Assembly: GCF_000025725.1 (NCBI RefSeq)
Contig: NC_013943.1
Location: 2,852,001-2,916,000 of the forward strand
Reading direction: 5' to 3'
DNA length: 64,000 nt
Origin: Denitrovibrio acetiphilus DSM 12809
GTDB lineage: Bacteria; Chrysiogenota; Deferribacteres; Deferribacterales; Geovibrionaceae
The translations under genes and the position numbers were made by a program. Under the pieces are notes generated by a model that was given only the letters and a program-made list of their open reading frames with translations, ran no database searches and was not told the origin of the DNA. This document shows, piece after piece, positions 52,594 through 61,518 of the stretch (positions are counted from its first letter, which is position 1; the number at the start of each line of letters is the position of its first letter).

Positions 52594-53690
52594 TCGGCTA
52601 TGCCCTGATAGGCGGTCTCCCCTTTCTCAATAATAAAATAGTGCAGAGGCAGGTACGAATCACCGTATTCGTCGAACTCGATATCAGTAAATAATTCCCC
52701 CTTAGCAGAAGCTTTACTCAGAGCGGCAACAAAGTTAGTTCCTGACTGAATATCATCAAGACCGTTCAGAAGAAGCATTGCAGCCTCATAGCCGTAGACA
52801 TTCATCCATGAAGGTTCCTTCTGAAATCTATTTTTATATGCCTTCGCGAATTCTGCATATGCAGGGGAATTCTGGTCTACATAGTAATCAAACAGCATAA
52901 CACCTTCCACAGCCTCACCGCCGAGCCTGTAGAAATCATCCGAAGTTGCCCATTTCCGAATAAGTATCTTCGAACCAAACCCGCGCTTTTTCATCTGCCA
53001 GATAATAAGTGAAGTATCCATCGCTGAACCAATCACATAATAAAGCTCCGGAGGATTAGCAGAATCTTTCTCGATCAAGGAACCAAGCCTTTCTCTGGAA
53101 TCAGGATTGAATGGACGTACATCGCGTATACTGCCGCCATGGTTCATAAAAGACTCGGTAAAAGTCTTTACTATATCATTAGAATATGACGCATTTCTGG
53201 CGTCATAGAGAATTACAATATCATTTATTTTCAATTTATTAATAAGGTATGAAGACATTCCTTCTGTTTGTTTGCGGCTGTTGTTGGGGATTATACGTGC
53301 GAAATTATCCTTCTTACCCGCCAGAGAAGATGTGCTTGCGGTCGGACTCATCATAAATATACCGTAAGTGCCAAGAAGAGGTACAACTGTACTCGCAACA
53401 CTGCTCAGATTCGGACCGATGATATACTTTACTCCTGCTTCGGAAAATTCGTCCAGCAGTGCAGCACCTTCAGCAGGTCTGCCATAATCATCCCTGACAA
53501 CAAGATTGACTCTTTCCCCCACAGGTGAAACCTCTATCGCGAGCATAACTCCCTGCAAAGTCGCCTGCCCAAGATCAGAATATCTACCTGAAAGCGTCCC
53601 CATATACCCAATATTTATTTTTTCTTCATTCTTGCTGCAACCAGTGACCCCTGCTGCAAGCAAAACCATCAGAAATATGATCCTTAACAA
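52590..53690 (-). CDS. Periplasmic ligand-binding lipoprotein (branched-chain amino acid type)
   Basis: The N-terminus has a signal peptide with a lipobox-like V-T-G-C ('LLAAGVTGCSKNEEK'), then a type I periplasmic-binding fold of the Leu/Ile/Val family: 'INIGYMGTLSGRYSDLGQ', 'GAALLDEFSEAGVKYIIGP' and 'PSWMNVYGYEAAMLLLNGL'. It has 366 residues. The start is uncertain: a TTG at 53690 gives the best signal peptide, while an ATG seven codons later would leave it very short. No permease or ATPase genes are near. Because it overlaps the sensor kinase gene, it is more likely a receptor subunit than a transport component. Confidence 0.9.
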   Translation of the reverse strand: MLRIIFLMVLLAAGVTGCSKNEEKINIGYMGTLSGRYSDLGQATLQGVMLAIEVSPVGERVNLVVRDDYGRPAEGAALLDEFSEAGVKYIIGPNLSSVASTVVPLLGTYGIFMMSPTASTSSLAGKKDNFARIIPNNSRKQTEGMSSYLINKLKINDIVILYDARNASYSNDIVKTFTESFMNHGGSIRDVRPFNPDSRERLGSLIEKDSANPPELYYVIGSAMDTSLIIWQMKKRGFGSKILIRKWATSDDFYRLGGEAVEGVMLFDYYVDQNSPAYAEFAKAYKNRFQKEPSWMNVYGYEAAMLLLNGLDDIQSGTNFVAALSKASAKGELFTDIEFDEYGDSYLPLHYFIIEKGETAYQGIAE

Positions 53691-53699
53691 TATTGTTAA
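53684..53699. promoter_or_regulatory. Perfect 16-bp palindrome at the start of the binding-protein gene
   Basis: TTAACAATATTGTTAA is its own reverse complement and overlaps the TTG start codon region of the lipoprotein gene. Position and symmetry would fit an operator for a dimeric regulator, but AT-rich palindromes also arise by chance. Confidence 0.35.
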
Positions 53700-53799
53700 C
53701 CCTCAACCTAGTCCGGCTACAATAACATGAGAGCAAATTTTAAACAATATGATTTAAAAGTATATAGCGTGAAAAATAAACTCGTTTCTGCCTTATATT

Positions 53800-54045
53800 T
53801 TACGCTTTTTCATCAACATTGATGCCTTTGCCGGCTTGCCTAACCCTTGCTTTTTCCTCTCTGTCATCCGCTTTCGCCTCTTTTACGCGGACATCATCTC
53901 CCCGCCTCTGCTCGATGCTTTCCTCACGTATCCTTTCCGATTTTGCCTGCTCCTGCCTGCGCAGTTCTTTACTCTCCTGCTGACGTTTCTGTATCTGTTC
54001 AGCGTATTCCGCATTAGCAGTCATTCTGCTTTCAATCCTTGCCAT
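53800..54045 (-). CDS. Small charged helical protein downstream of flagellin
   Basis: This 81-residue protein is rich in Glu, Arg, Lys and Gln with a low hydrophobic content ('QKRQQESKELRRQEQAKS', 'EERREEK'-like blocks), suggesting a single long helix or coiled coil. It has no recognised domain. A GGAGG-type ribosome site precedes the ATG. It is 51 nt downstream of the flagellin gene on the same strand and is probably transcribed from the same sigma-28 promoter, so a flagellar role such as secretion partner or regulator is possible. Confidence 0.65.
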   Translation of the reverse strand: MARIESRMTANAEYAEQIQKRQQESKELRRQEQAKSERIREESIEQRRGDDVRVKEAKADDREEKARVRQAGKGINVDEKA

Positions 54046-54096
54046 ATGAGCCTCCTCATTTAATATATCTCACATTACGCCTATGACCCTGAAAAG

Positions 54097-56088
54097 TTAT
54101 TTACTGTCGGTAATCCCAAGCAGCATAAGCACTCTGCTGGGCACAAGATTAGCCTGAGCGCTCATCGCCAAAGCAGCATCCCTGCCCGCCACGGCAGCAT
54201 AGTAATTAGCTGTCTCTCTGGGAAAATCAGTATCTTCATGAATGCTTAGATTAGACTCGAACCCGGCATACATATCACTGACAAGACCTGTGCGTGTGCT
54301 CAAGCTGTTAACGAGACTGCCTACTTTTGATGCCTCACTGCTGACAATATCCATTTTCTCATCAATACTTGCTATGGCAGACTGGGATCCGTTATCCGTT
54401 GTAAGATCCAGCTGATGCCTGCCGTCAGCACTCAGAAGCCCGAGTCCGCTGGCTGTGAGGTCTCTTATAAATACGCTCACACTGTCTCCGTCACCATTTG
54501 CACTTGTGTATTGAAGCATAGACTTATCTGTCACGCTCACATATCCGGAGTCAAGGTCTGCCTCATGCGCCACTTCAAAAACGATATTATCTGCAATATC
54601 GTAAAAATAACCGGAAGCTGATTCATATATCTGCCCTTCGTGCTTAAGAGACGCATCCTCACCTGTACCTGCCTTCTCAGTCAGACCAAGTGCCGAAACA
54701 AAATTACCTGCACTGTCCAGCATGCTCAGGCGCCCCTCTTCGCCATAACCAGCAGCTTCAATATTAAATATACTGCTGCCGGAATCAGTATCAAGTGATG
54801 CCGAAGCGACACCGCTCCCACTGCTGTTTATAGAGGCTGCGATATCACTCAGCCTGTCATCACCGGTATAGCTGACAGAGAATGACGAGTCCCCGTTTCC
54901 GATTGTTATAGTTCCGCCTGCGGAGCTTAAGGCGCTGTAGTTTGCAAAATCCACACGCCATGTATCACCTATACCTGCATCAGCCGATGAAAACGTAAAT
55001 TTACTGCCGTTAAGTTTCGAAGACTCATACGCCTGAAATTCATCTCCGGATGCCGTCCAAGAACCCATCCTGTCTCCGGATGAGTCAAAAGCAGCATAAC
55101 GGAGCTCTCCGCTGTCGTACTGAAACTTGATATCAAAATGCGAGTTCAGCATCGCATCTTCACCCCAGATGGCAGAGGTTAATGTAGTGGCTGCCGTTGT
55201 GCCTCTGTTCCCTTCATCTATAGCAGTTAACGTATTACTGCCGCTGGTGGTAGAAAAGTTGTATTTATAGCCTTCAGCATATGTCCCATCATCTTCTATC
55301 GTGATCCCCATACCGTTCAGTGAGAATTCTGTCCCCGCAGAACCGGAAGCCGTGACAACGCCTGTTCCGTTGTTATAAACTTTGAAATCAGAAGAGTTGC
55401 TGAATATCAGCTCATACTCCCCTGTTGCCGTGGAAGCAGACGTTGAAAGAGTAACAGAACCGCTTATCCCCAGAGAACTGGTATAGTCATAATTGGGATT
55501 TGTAAGGCTTGCAGAGCCAGCCGGAGCATTGTCCGCCGTCACCAGATGTTTAGTAGCTCCCGCAATATCAGTGAAATAGTACGATGATGACTCTACTGCA
55601 TCTGTGGCATAACCTGCCAAAGCAGAATCAGATCCTGACAGCTTCGCGCCCATCTCACCATTAAGCAGTTTTTTGGTGTTAAATTCTGTAGAGGATGCAA
55701 TTTCATCTAACTCGTTGACAAGATCTTCAACCTCCTGCTGAAGGTTCTGGCGGTCCTGGCTGTTAAGAGTAACATTCTGCGACTGCACGGCTTTTTCTCT
55801 GATAGTCTGGAGGACTGACAATATGCCCGAAGTGCCGGACATAGCACTATCAGCAGTTTGAAGCATGCTGATGCTGTCCTGAAGATTATCGTTCAGCTTC
55901 CGGTAAGACATAATAGCGGACCTTAGCCGGCTGATATATCCGGTTTCACTGGGGGAGTCGCTTGCAGAATTGATTTTTTTGCCGGAGGATATTCTTTCAA
56001 CAGACTGATTAACTGCCTGCTGATACTTGTTTATGTAGTTTGAGGTTTTAGAGGCAAGTGGATTGGACGCAATTATAACACTGCTCAT
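54097..56088 (-). CDS. Large flagellin-like filament protein
   Basis: The 663-residue protein has flagellin terminal domains: N-terminal 'QSVERISSGKKINSASDSP', 'LQDSISMLQTADSAMSG' and 'LNSQDRQNLQQEVEDLVNEL'; C-terminal 'RDAALAMSAQANLVPSRVL' and 'MLLGI'. The roughly 400-residue centre is rich in Gly, Ser, Thr and Asp, as in surface-exposed D2/D3 domains. No signal peptide is present, consistent with type III export. Normal flagellins are often 270-500 residues, so this one is large. A sigma-28 promoter lies upstream. FlgL-type proteins share these ends, but the overall pattern fits a flagellin better. Confidence 0.88.
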   Translation of the reverse strand: MSSVIIASNPLASKTSNYINKYQQAVNQSVERISSGKKINSASDSPSETGYISRLRSAIMSYRKLNDNLQDSISMLQTADSAMSGTSGILSVLQTIREKAVQSQNVTLNSQDRQNLQQEVEDLVNELDEIASSTEFNTKKLLNGEMGAKLSGSDSALAGYATDAVESSSYYFTDIAGATKHLVTADNAPAGSASLTNPNYDYTSSLGISGSVTLSTSASTATGEYELIFSNSSDFKVYNNGTGVVTASGSAGTEFSLNGMGITIEDDGTYAEGYKYNFSTTSGSNTLTAIDEGNRGTTAATTLTSAIWGEDAMLNSHFDIKFQYDSGELRYAAFDSSGDRMGSWTASGDEFQAYESSKLNGSKFTFSSADAGIGDTWRVDFANYSALSSAGGTITIGNGDSSFSVSYTGDDRLSDIAASINSSGSGVASASLDTDSGSSIFNIEAAGYGEEGRLSMLDSAGNFVSALGLTEKAGTGEDASLKHEGQIYESASGYFYDIADNIVFEVAHEADLDSGYVSVTDKSMLQYTSANGDGDSVSVFIRDLTASGLGLLSADGRHQLDLTTDNGSQSAIASIDEKMDIVSSEASKVGSLVNSLSTRTGLVSDMYAGFESNLSIHEDTDFPRETANYYAAVAGRDAALAMSAQANLVPSRVLMLLGITDSK

Positions 56089-56142
56089 GGCCGCACCTAT
56101 ATGGGCACTTCCCTGTTCGTATTACGCATCCTTGCCTTTATC

Positions 56143-56169
56143 GTATCGGCACACATATCGATTACTTTA
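56143..56169 (-). promoter_or_regulatory. Sigma-28 (FliA) promoter of the flagellin gene
   Basis: On the minus strand TAAA is followed after exactly 15 bases by GCCGATAC, against the FliA consensus TAAA-N15-GCCGATAA (11 of 12 positions). It lies about 55 bases before the flagellin start codon. This is strong evidence for late flagellar-class control. Confidence 0.85.
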
Positions 56170-56246
56170 GATAATTTCACACATTATCTTCACATTTCAC
56201 AGCGGCATTTAATATAATAGTGTCAGGATTACATAAAAAGAATTAA

Positions 56247-58034
56247 TCAGAACTCGGATTCTTCAACCTTTTCACTACGGCGCTTACGAAGAACCTTGTT
56301 GTAGGTTGATATGATATCTCTACGGGTGATAATCCCCACCAGCTTCGTCTGAGTTTCCTCATCCACAACCGGCAGAAGTTCGATATTTTTAAAACCTATA
56401 TTCTCTATTGCATCAGCCAGAGAATTTGACGGACGAATAGTAGGAACATCCGTTTCACAAACTTCTTCGGCAACGACAAGATCCTCCAGCCCTTCCTCAA
56501 ACACGAACTCACGTATCTCTTCGAAAAGCAGAACACCGACAAGAGTCCCATCCTCTTTAACCACAGGAAAGTTATTATGCTTCGTCTGGGGTATGAAGTG
56601 CAGTATGTCGTAAAAATGCATATCTTCTTTGAGTATTATAGGGTCAGGGCGCATGACATCTGCAACCTTTATGTCCTGCAACACCTGAACGAAAAATTCA
56701 CCTTTATGAATAGGCGATTCGCTGCGCATAGGGACTTGATTGACATACATTGTTGTCTTTCGCAGCAGGAGAAATGCAAGGGTGCTGACCCACATAGAGG
56801 GCACCAGCAGGTGATAGTTCCCCGTCATCTCGCTCACCATGATTATTGTGGAAAGGGGGGTATTGGCTATACCGCTGAAAAAGCCCGCCATACCCACGAT
56901 GACATATGCACCAGGTTCAGGAGCGATGAAAGGTACAAATGAATTCAGGGCAAGACCGACAAAGCCGCCCACGGCTGCACCGATAACCATAGAAGGGCCA
57001 AATATTCCTGCAGACCCGCCGGAGCCGATACTGAAAGAGGTCGTAAGTATTTTTGCAAAAATCAGTATAAATATAAAACCTATTCCAAGCTGCCCCTGCA
57101 TACCAAGCTCAATCTGTGCATAACTGCCGGCAAGTGCCTGAGGGACAAAAAAGCCTACACACCCGGTCAGAAAGCCGCCTATGACAGGCTTGATATACGG
57201 CGAGATGTGCATCTGTTTAAAAATACCATGAATACCGTAGAAGGTTCTCACATAAAGCCAGCCGAAAACTGCACAGGCAAAACCAAGCACAGAGTAGCCT
57301 ATAAGCTCCACAGGGTTCTCGAAAGCAAAGTCCGGCGTGGCAAAAAGAGGCTCCCACCCATACACACTGCAAAATACAGAATAAGCTATAATCGAAGTGA
57401 TAGCTGAAGGTAAAAGAGCTTCATATTCCATGTCAGAGCTGGCATAAAGTACTTCCGCTGCAAATATCGCACCTGCAAGGGGAGAGCGGAATATAGCCCC
57501 GACACCTGCCCCCATACCGGCAGCAGTCAGAATGCGTCTCTCTCTCTCGGACAGCTTAAGTGTTGTCCCGAGAAATGAACCAAAACCTGCGCCAATCTGT
57601 GCAATAGGACCTTCACGTCCACCGGAACCGCCAGTGCCGATAGTTATAGCACTTGCAAATGTCTTTATGATTGGGACACGCCAGCGGATGGATCCGTTTT
57701 TAAAATGTATGGCTTTGATGGCGGCATCGGTTCCATGACCCTCTGCCTCCGGTGCGAATTTATACACGAGAAAACCTGAAATAAGACCGCCAAGGGCAGG
57801 TACAAGCAGTATTGACCAGCGCCTGAATTCCGTTGCAGCATGTCCGAAAAGAGCATGCTCCCCACCGGTCTCTTCAACTCTGATCCCCATAAGGTAATCC
57901 ATAAAGAAGAATGAGCTCCCCTGAAGCAGCAGAAAGAAAATAATAGCGCCCACGCCGGAAACCAGTCCGACTATCGAGCCCAGAATAAACCAGCGTCCGA
58001 TAACAGGCAGGTTGAATCTTTTACCAGTAAACAT
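56247..58034 (-). CDS. ClC-family chloride channel/transporter with CBS domains
   Basis: The membrane part (about residues 1-430) has the anion-pathway motifs 'GTGGSGGREGPIAQIG' (gating Glu within GREGP), 'GSGGSAGIFGPSMVIGA' and 'RSPLAGAIFAAEVLY', with many hydrophobic segments. Two C-terminal CBS domains follow ('VADVMRPDPIIL', 'VPTIRPSNSLADAIENIG'), which usually bind adenine nucleotides and gate the channel. The gene has no operon partner; it is 213 nt upstream of the flagellin gene on the same strand, with the sigma-28 promoter in the gap. Confidence 0.95.
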   Translation of the reverse strand: MFTGKRFNLPVIGRWFILGSIVGLVSGVGAIIFFLLLQGSSFFFMDYLMGIRVEETGGEHALFGHAATEFRRWSILLVPALGGLISGFLVYKFAPEAEGHGTDAAIKAIHFKNGSIRWRVPIIKTFASAITIGTGGSGGREGPIAQIGAGFGSFLGTTLKLSERERRILTAAGMGAGVGAIFRSPLAGAIFAAEVLYASSDMEYEALLPSAITSIIAYSVFCSVYGWEPLFATPDFAFENPVELIGYSVLGFACAVFGWLYVRTFYGIHGIFKQMHISPYIKPVIGGFLTGCVGFFVPQALAGSYAQIELGMQGQLGIGFIFILIFAKILTTSFSIGSGGSAGIFGPSMVIGAAVGGFVGLALNSFVPFIAPEPGAYVIVGMAGFFSGIANTPLSTIIMVSEMTGNYHLLVPSMWVSTLAFLLLRKTTMYVNQVPMRSESPIHKGEFFVQVLQDIKVADVMRPDPIILKEDMHFYDILHFIPQTKHNNFPVVKEDGTLVGVLLFEEIREFVFEEGLEDLVVAEEVCETDVPTIRPSNSLADAIENIGFKNIELLPVVDEETQTKLVGIITRRDIISTYNKVLRKRRSEKVEESEF

Positions 58035-58101
58035 TACTTAAATATACCCATCCCTCACAATAAAACAAAATACTTTACCCTGCAATGACAAATGGAGTAT
58101 T

Positions 58102-58821
58102 TCAGGTTGATTTTCTGAATATAAATACGGCTTTTTTGTCGGTGTACGATATGATGTTTTTCCCGTCAGCTTTAAGCCTTAGCTCAGCTTTAACCTTATC
58201 AGGCAGGTCAAGAAATGCCTGAACTGTCGAGCGATATTGTTCTTCCGATGGGTTCGGCCTGCGAGCCCATTCATCAAAGATATGCTCCTTGTAAAACAAA
58301 TCTGAATCTTCCAGATGAAAACCTTCTGCAAGAGCCATCCCCTCGACTTCTTCTACTTTGAAGCTTCTGCGGTGGGTCGTATCGCGGATCAGCTCTATTT
58401 TGTTAAGTTCTGCGTCTTCAAAACCCACAACAGAATCTATCAGCACAAAGTATCCGCCGGTTTTGAGAACACGGAAAACATCATTCATAAAAAGACAGGG
58501 GTTTGTGAAATGATGCATAGCAATACGACAGCCCACAAGGTCGAAAGTATCTGACAAAAAAGGGAGAAATTCACCCCGTGTCCTCACAGGCATATCGAAG
58601 CCAAAAGAATCTCTGGCAGTTTTCAGCATATTAAAACTGTAATCTGCGGTATAAATAAGCTCAGCCGGAAAAGACGCACCAAAGTGCCCTGCTGCACAAG
58701 CTATGTCCAGCGCTTTTTGAAACTTTTTCCCAGCAAAGTATTTTTCGAAGTATTCAAGATCAGACCCCACAGCATGATCACTGCTTCTGAGATAGTTTTC
58801 TGCTGAACGGTCAAAACCCAT
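58102..58821 (-). CDS. Class I SAM-dependent methyltransferase in the methionine operon
   Basis: The SAM site is 'KALDIACAAGHFGASF' and the post-motifs include 'LPFLSDTFDLVGCRIAMHHF' and 'RVLKTGGYFVLIDS', as in Methyltransf_11 enzymes. It has 239 residues. It overlaps metX by 1 nt and is under the same SAM riboswitch. In many bacteria this position is held by metW; this protein is longer and does not look like a typical MetW, so its substrate is open. Confidence 0.88.
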   Translation of the reverse strand: MGFDRSAENYLRSSDHAVGSDLEYFEKYFAGKKFQKALDIACAAGHFGASFPAELIYTADYSFNMLKTARDSFGFDMPVRTRGEFLPFLSDTFDLVGCRIAMHHFTNPCLFMNDVFRVLKTGGYFVLIDSVVGFEDAELNKIELIRDTTHRRSFKVEEVEGMALAEGFHLEDSDLFYKEHIFDEWARRPNPSEEQYRSTVQAFLDLPDKVKAELRLKADGKNIISYTDKKAVFIFRKST

Positions 58822-59930
58822 CAGACTTCACTCAGAAAATTCTTAATAATCTCAGTCTGCGCTTCAAACTCCAGCAAAAACGCATCATGTCCGTAATCCG
58901 ACTCAATATTTTCCCAGCGGGGTTCATTTCCGATCTCTTTCATAAGAGTGACAAGTTCCTCTGTCTGATAAGGCGGAAAGAGGAAGTCGGACGTAAATGT
59001 TATAAAAAGAGCCTTTGATGTTATAAGGCGCAGCGCATCCTTAAGTCCGTTGCGACCATAGGCAAGCTCAAAGATATCCATTGCCTTAAGCACATAAAGG
59101 TAGGTATTCGGGTCATAAAACTCGGTAAATTTATATCCGTTATAGCGGAGATAGTTCTCCACTTCGAAAAGCCCCTTAAAGTCGTATATGCCCTCAAATG
59201 TTGCATACCTTCTCCCAAATTTACTGTGAAACGAGGCATCGGACATATAAGTTATATGACCAGCCATCCTCGCAATAGCGAGCCCGTCAAGGGGGGCAAC
59301 ATCATCGTAATAGTCTCCGCCACGCCAGTTCGGGTCTTTCATAATTGCGAATTTTGCAATGGCATTAAATGCTATCGCCATGGGGGTAACGGCAGCGGAG
59401 GCAGCTATAGGTATGATGCTCTTTGTGGCATAGGGGAAAGTCGCCCCCCACTCAAGAGCCTGCATCCCTCCCATAGAACCGCCCGCAACAGAATGAAGAA
59501 CTTCTATACCAAGGTGATCAATCAGCTTCTTCTGAAGTTTTACCATGTCTCTCACCGTAACAACGGGGAATTTCAGTCCATAACGTTTTTTCGTCTGCGG
59601 GTCAACAGAGCTTGGGCCTGTTGTTCCAAAACAGCTGCCGAGGAAATTAGACGAAATCACAAAATATTTATCAGTATCAAACGCTTTACCGGGACCTATC
59701 ATAGAGTCCCACCATCCGGGGCGCTGGTCATCCTCTCTGTTAAACCCTGCGGCATGTGCATTCCCTGTAAGGGCGTGACAAACCAGTATTGCGTTATCTC
59801 TGGCTTCATTCAGCTTGCCGTAGGTTTCATACGCAACGGTAACAGACGAAAGCACACGCCCACTTTCGAAAAAGAACTCTTCCTTTAACGTAAAGAACTG
59901 TGTTTTTACAACGCCTACTGAACCGGACAT
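58821..59930 (-). CDS. metX: Homoserine O-acetyltransferase
   Basis: This alpha/beta hydrolase-fold enzyme acylates homoserine with acetyl-CoA as the first committed step of methionine synthesis. The nucleophile Ser is in 'VAGGSMGGMQALEW', 'VCHALTGNAHAAGF' supplies the oxyanion region, Asp is in 'FTSDFLFPPYQ', and the catalytic His is in 'DYGHDAFLLE'. The 369 residues match MetX. It lies 2 nt after metY. Confidence 0.96.
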   Translation of the reverse strand: MSGSVGVVKTQFFTLKEEFFFESGRVLSSVTVAYETYGKLNEARDNAILVCHALTGNAHAAGFNREDDQRPGWWDSMIGPGKAFDTDKYFVISSNFLGSCFGTTGPSSVDPQTKKRYGLKFPVVTVRDMVKLQKKLIDHLGIEVLHSVAGGSMGGMQALEWGATFPYATKSIIPIAASAAVTPMAIAFNAIAKFAIMKDPNWRGGDYYDDVAPLDGLAIARMAGHITYMSDASFHSKFGRRYATFEGIYDFKGLFEVENYLRYNGYKFTEFYDPNTYLYVLKAMDIFELAYGRNGLKDALRLITSKALFITFTSDFLFPPYQTEELVTLMKEIGNEPRWENIESDYGHDAFLLEFEAQTEIIKNFLSEV

Positions 59931-59932
59931 AA

Positions 59933-61213
59933 CTATTTTCCTGCCTTCATAGCCTGTTCGAAGTCTTCTATTATATCATCAATATTTTCGATACCCACAG
60001 CCACACGGATAAGCTCCTGCGGTATGCCCGCAGCGTTAAGCTGCTCTTCGCTCAGCTGGCGGTGTGTGGTACTAGCTGGATGCGTTACGATAGTCCGGAC
60101 ATCACCAAGGTTTGTAGCATGTATTGCGATTTTAACATTCTCAATGAAGGTTTTAGCCCTTTCAAACCCGCCTTTCAGACCGAAGCACATCATAGCTCCG
60201 CTCCCTTTAGGCATAAGCTCTTTCACCCGGTGATAGTTTCTGTTGTCCGGCAGGTCAGGATAATTTACCCATTCCACATCTTCACACCCGAGAAGAAATC
60301 CGGCAAGCTTATAGGCATTTGCACAGTGGCGTTCCATGCGCAGTGCCAGCGTCTCCAGCCCACAGAGTATCTGAAATGCATTCGAAGGGGAGAGGCATCC
60401 GCCCACATCCCGAAGTATTTGCACTCTCATCTTGATTGCCAGAGCCATGTTTCCGAATTCTTCGGCATAGACTACCCCGTGATAGCTCGGGTCAGGCTCG
60501 GTGAACCCGGGAAACCGTCCGCTTCCTTTCCAGTCAAAAGTCCCAGCATCCACAACAACTCCACCCATAGCAGAACCGTGCCCGCCGATAAACTTTGTCA
60601 TGGAATGAAGCACAATGTCCGCACCATGCTCTATAGGTTTAAAAAGGAAAGGGGAGGTATATGTATTATCCACAATGAGAGGAACTTTATATTCCTTTGC
60701 AATGGCAGAAACAGCGTCGATATCCGGAATGTCGCTTGCAGGGTTGCTTACTGATTCTATATATATTGCTTTTGTTTTGCTGTCTATGTTTGCTCTGTAG
60801 GCATCGAGGTTGTCCTGATCAACAAGACGAAACTCTATACCGAGCTTCTTAAACGTATGAACAAACAGATTATATGTACCGCCGTAAAGTTTGCCGGAGG
60901 CGACTATGTTGTCCCCTGCCTCTGCGAGAGTTGTGATCGCCATATATGTTGCAAACTGCCCCGCTGCCGTGCAGACTGCCGCAGAACCGCCCTCAAGCAT
61001 TGCTATTCTGTTCTCAAGAACCTCAACAGTCGGGTTAGAAAGACGGGAGTAAATATGCCCGGGAGCTTTCAGGTCAAAAAGGCTGACAGCATGGTCAATC
61101 CCTTTGAACTCGAATGCATTCGAATGATAGATAGGAACCTGTGTTGCACCTGTCTTTTCATCCGGCCTGTAGCCTCCGTGGATAGCTATAGTCTCAAATC
61201 TGTGATCACTCAT
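59933..61213 (-). CDS. metY: O-acetylhomoserine sulfhydrylase
   Basis: This PLP enzyme makes homocysteine from O-acetylhomoserine and sulfide. Features are 'ETIAIHGGYRPDEKTGATQ', 'YSRLSNPTVEVLENRIA', the PLP-binding Lys in 'LHSMTKFIGGHG', and 'EDVEWVNYPDLPDN'. From the ATG at 61213 it has about 426 residues, normal for MetY. A strong GGAGGA ribosome site precedes that ATG. The longer in-frame extension to 61315 runs through the riboswitch terminator and is not coding. Confidence 0.96.
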   Translation of the reverse strand: MSDHRFETIAIHGGYRPDEKTGATQVPIYHSNAFEFKGIDHAVSLFDLKAPGHIYSRLSNPTVEVLENRIAMLEGGSAAVCTAAGQFATYMAITTLAEAGDNIVASGKLYGGTYNLFVHTFKKLGIEFRLVDQDNLDAYRANIDSKTKAIYIESVSNPASDIPDIDAVSAIAKEYKVPLIVDNTYTSPFLFKPIEHGADIVLHSMTKFIGGHGSAMGGVVVDAGTFDWKGSGRFPGFTEPDPSYHGVVYAEEFGNMALAIKMRVQILRDVGGCLSPSNAFQILCGLETLALRMERHCANAYKLAGFLLGCEDVEWVNYPDLPDNRNYHRVKELMPKGSGAMMCFGLKGGFERAKTFIENVKIAIHATNLGDVRTIVTHPASTTHRQLSEEQLNAAGIPQELIRVAVGIENIDDIIEDFEQAMKAGK

Positions 61214-61223
61214 GTATTCCTCC

Positions 61224-61260
61224 AAAAAAAAAGCCTCTGTCCAAGGGTATTGGAAGAGGC
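61224..61260 (-). terminator. Riboswitch-controlled intrinsic terminator before metY
   Basis: On the minus strand GCCTCT pairs with AGAGGC around a short interrupted loop, followed by nine Ts. The T run ends directly at the metY ribosome site. This is the expression platform of the SAM riboswitch: high SAM should favour termination. Confidence 0.88.
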
Positions 61261-61282
61261 GGTATGCACTTAGACATATCGA

Positions 61283-61388
61283 CTTATCTCTCCTCCATAG
61301 GGTCGGAATTAGCACCAGACATCAGCTTTTAATGCTAACCGGCTGCTGTAGCTTCACAGGGCCTTGTCCCTCCACTACTCTCGATAAG
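61283..61388 (-). ncRNA. SAM-I riboswitch (S-box) aptamer
   Basis: On the minus strand the leader begins CTTATCGAGAG and ends GAGAGATAAG, forming P1. Between them are the S-box core elements 'GTGGAGGGAC', 'GGCCCTGTGAAGC', 'CAGCAGCCGG' and 'GGTGCTAATTCC'. The layout matches the SAM-I class, which senses S-adenosylmethionine. It controls the metY-metX-methyltransferase operon by attenuation with the terminator just downstream. Confidence 0.95.
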
Positions 61389-61398
61389 TTTTCATAAT

Positions 61399-61427
61399 AT
61401 GCTATATTCTATTTTTACCTTTGTAAA
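61399..61427 (-). promoter_or_regulatory. Likely promoter of the metY operon
   Basis: On the minus strand TTTACA (61427-61422) and TAGCAT (61404-61399) are 17 bases apart. Transcription would begin a few bases before the riboswitch aptamer, which is where it is needed. The -10 element is only a partial match. Confidence 0.5.
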
Positions 61428-61459
61428 GTATTTTTCATCCTGATCTCTATAAACAGTGT

Positions 61460-61487
61460 TTGATAATATCATTTATTCTGTTAAATT
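61460..61487 (+). promoter_or_regulatory. Possible promoter of the membrane-anchored hypothetical gene
   Basis: TTGATA and TAAATT are separated by 16 bases, 32 bases before the ATG at 61519, which has GGAGG just upstream. The -10 is a weak match, so this is tentative. Confidence 0.35.
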
Positions 61488-61518
61488 ACCTGTAACATAT
61501 TCTCCGGAGGTTTCACTC

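Noticed and set aside
56577-57123. Plus-strand reading frames opposite the ClC gene
   Set aside because: They mirror the ClC filter and CBS regions, which have clear motifs on the minus strand.
61214-61315. N-terminal extension of MetY
   Set aside because: The stretch is the riboswitch expression platform and terminator; the ATG at 61213 has a strong ribosome site and gives normal length.
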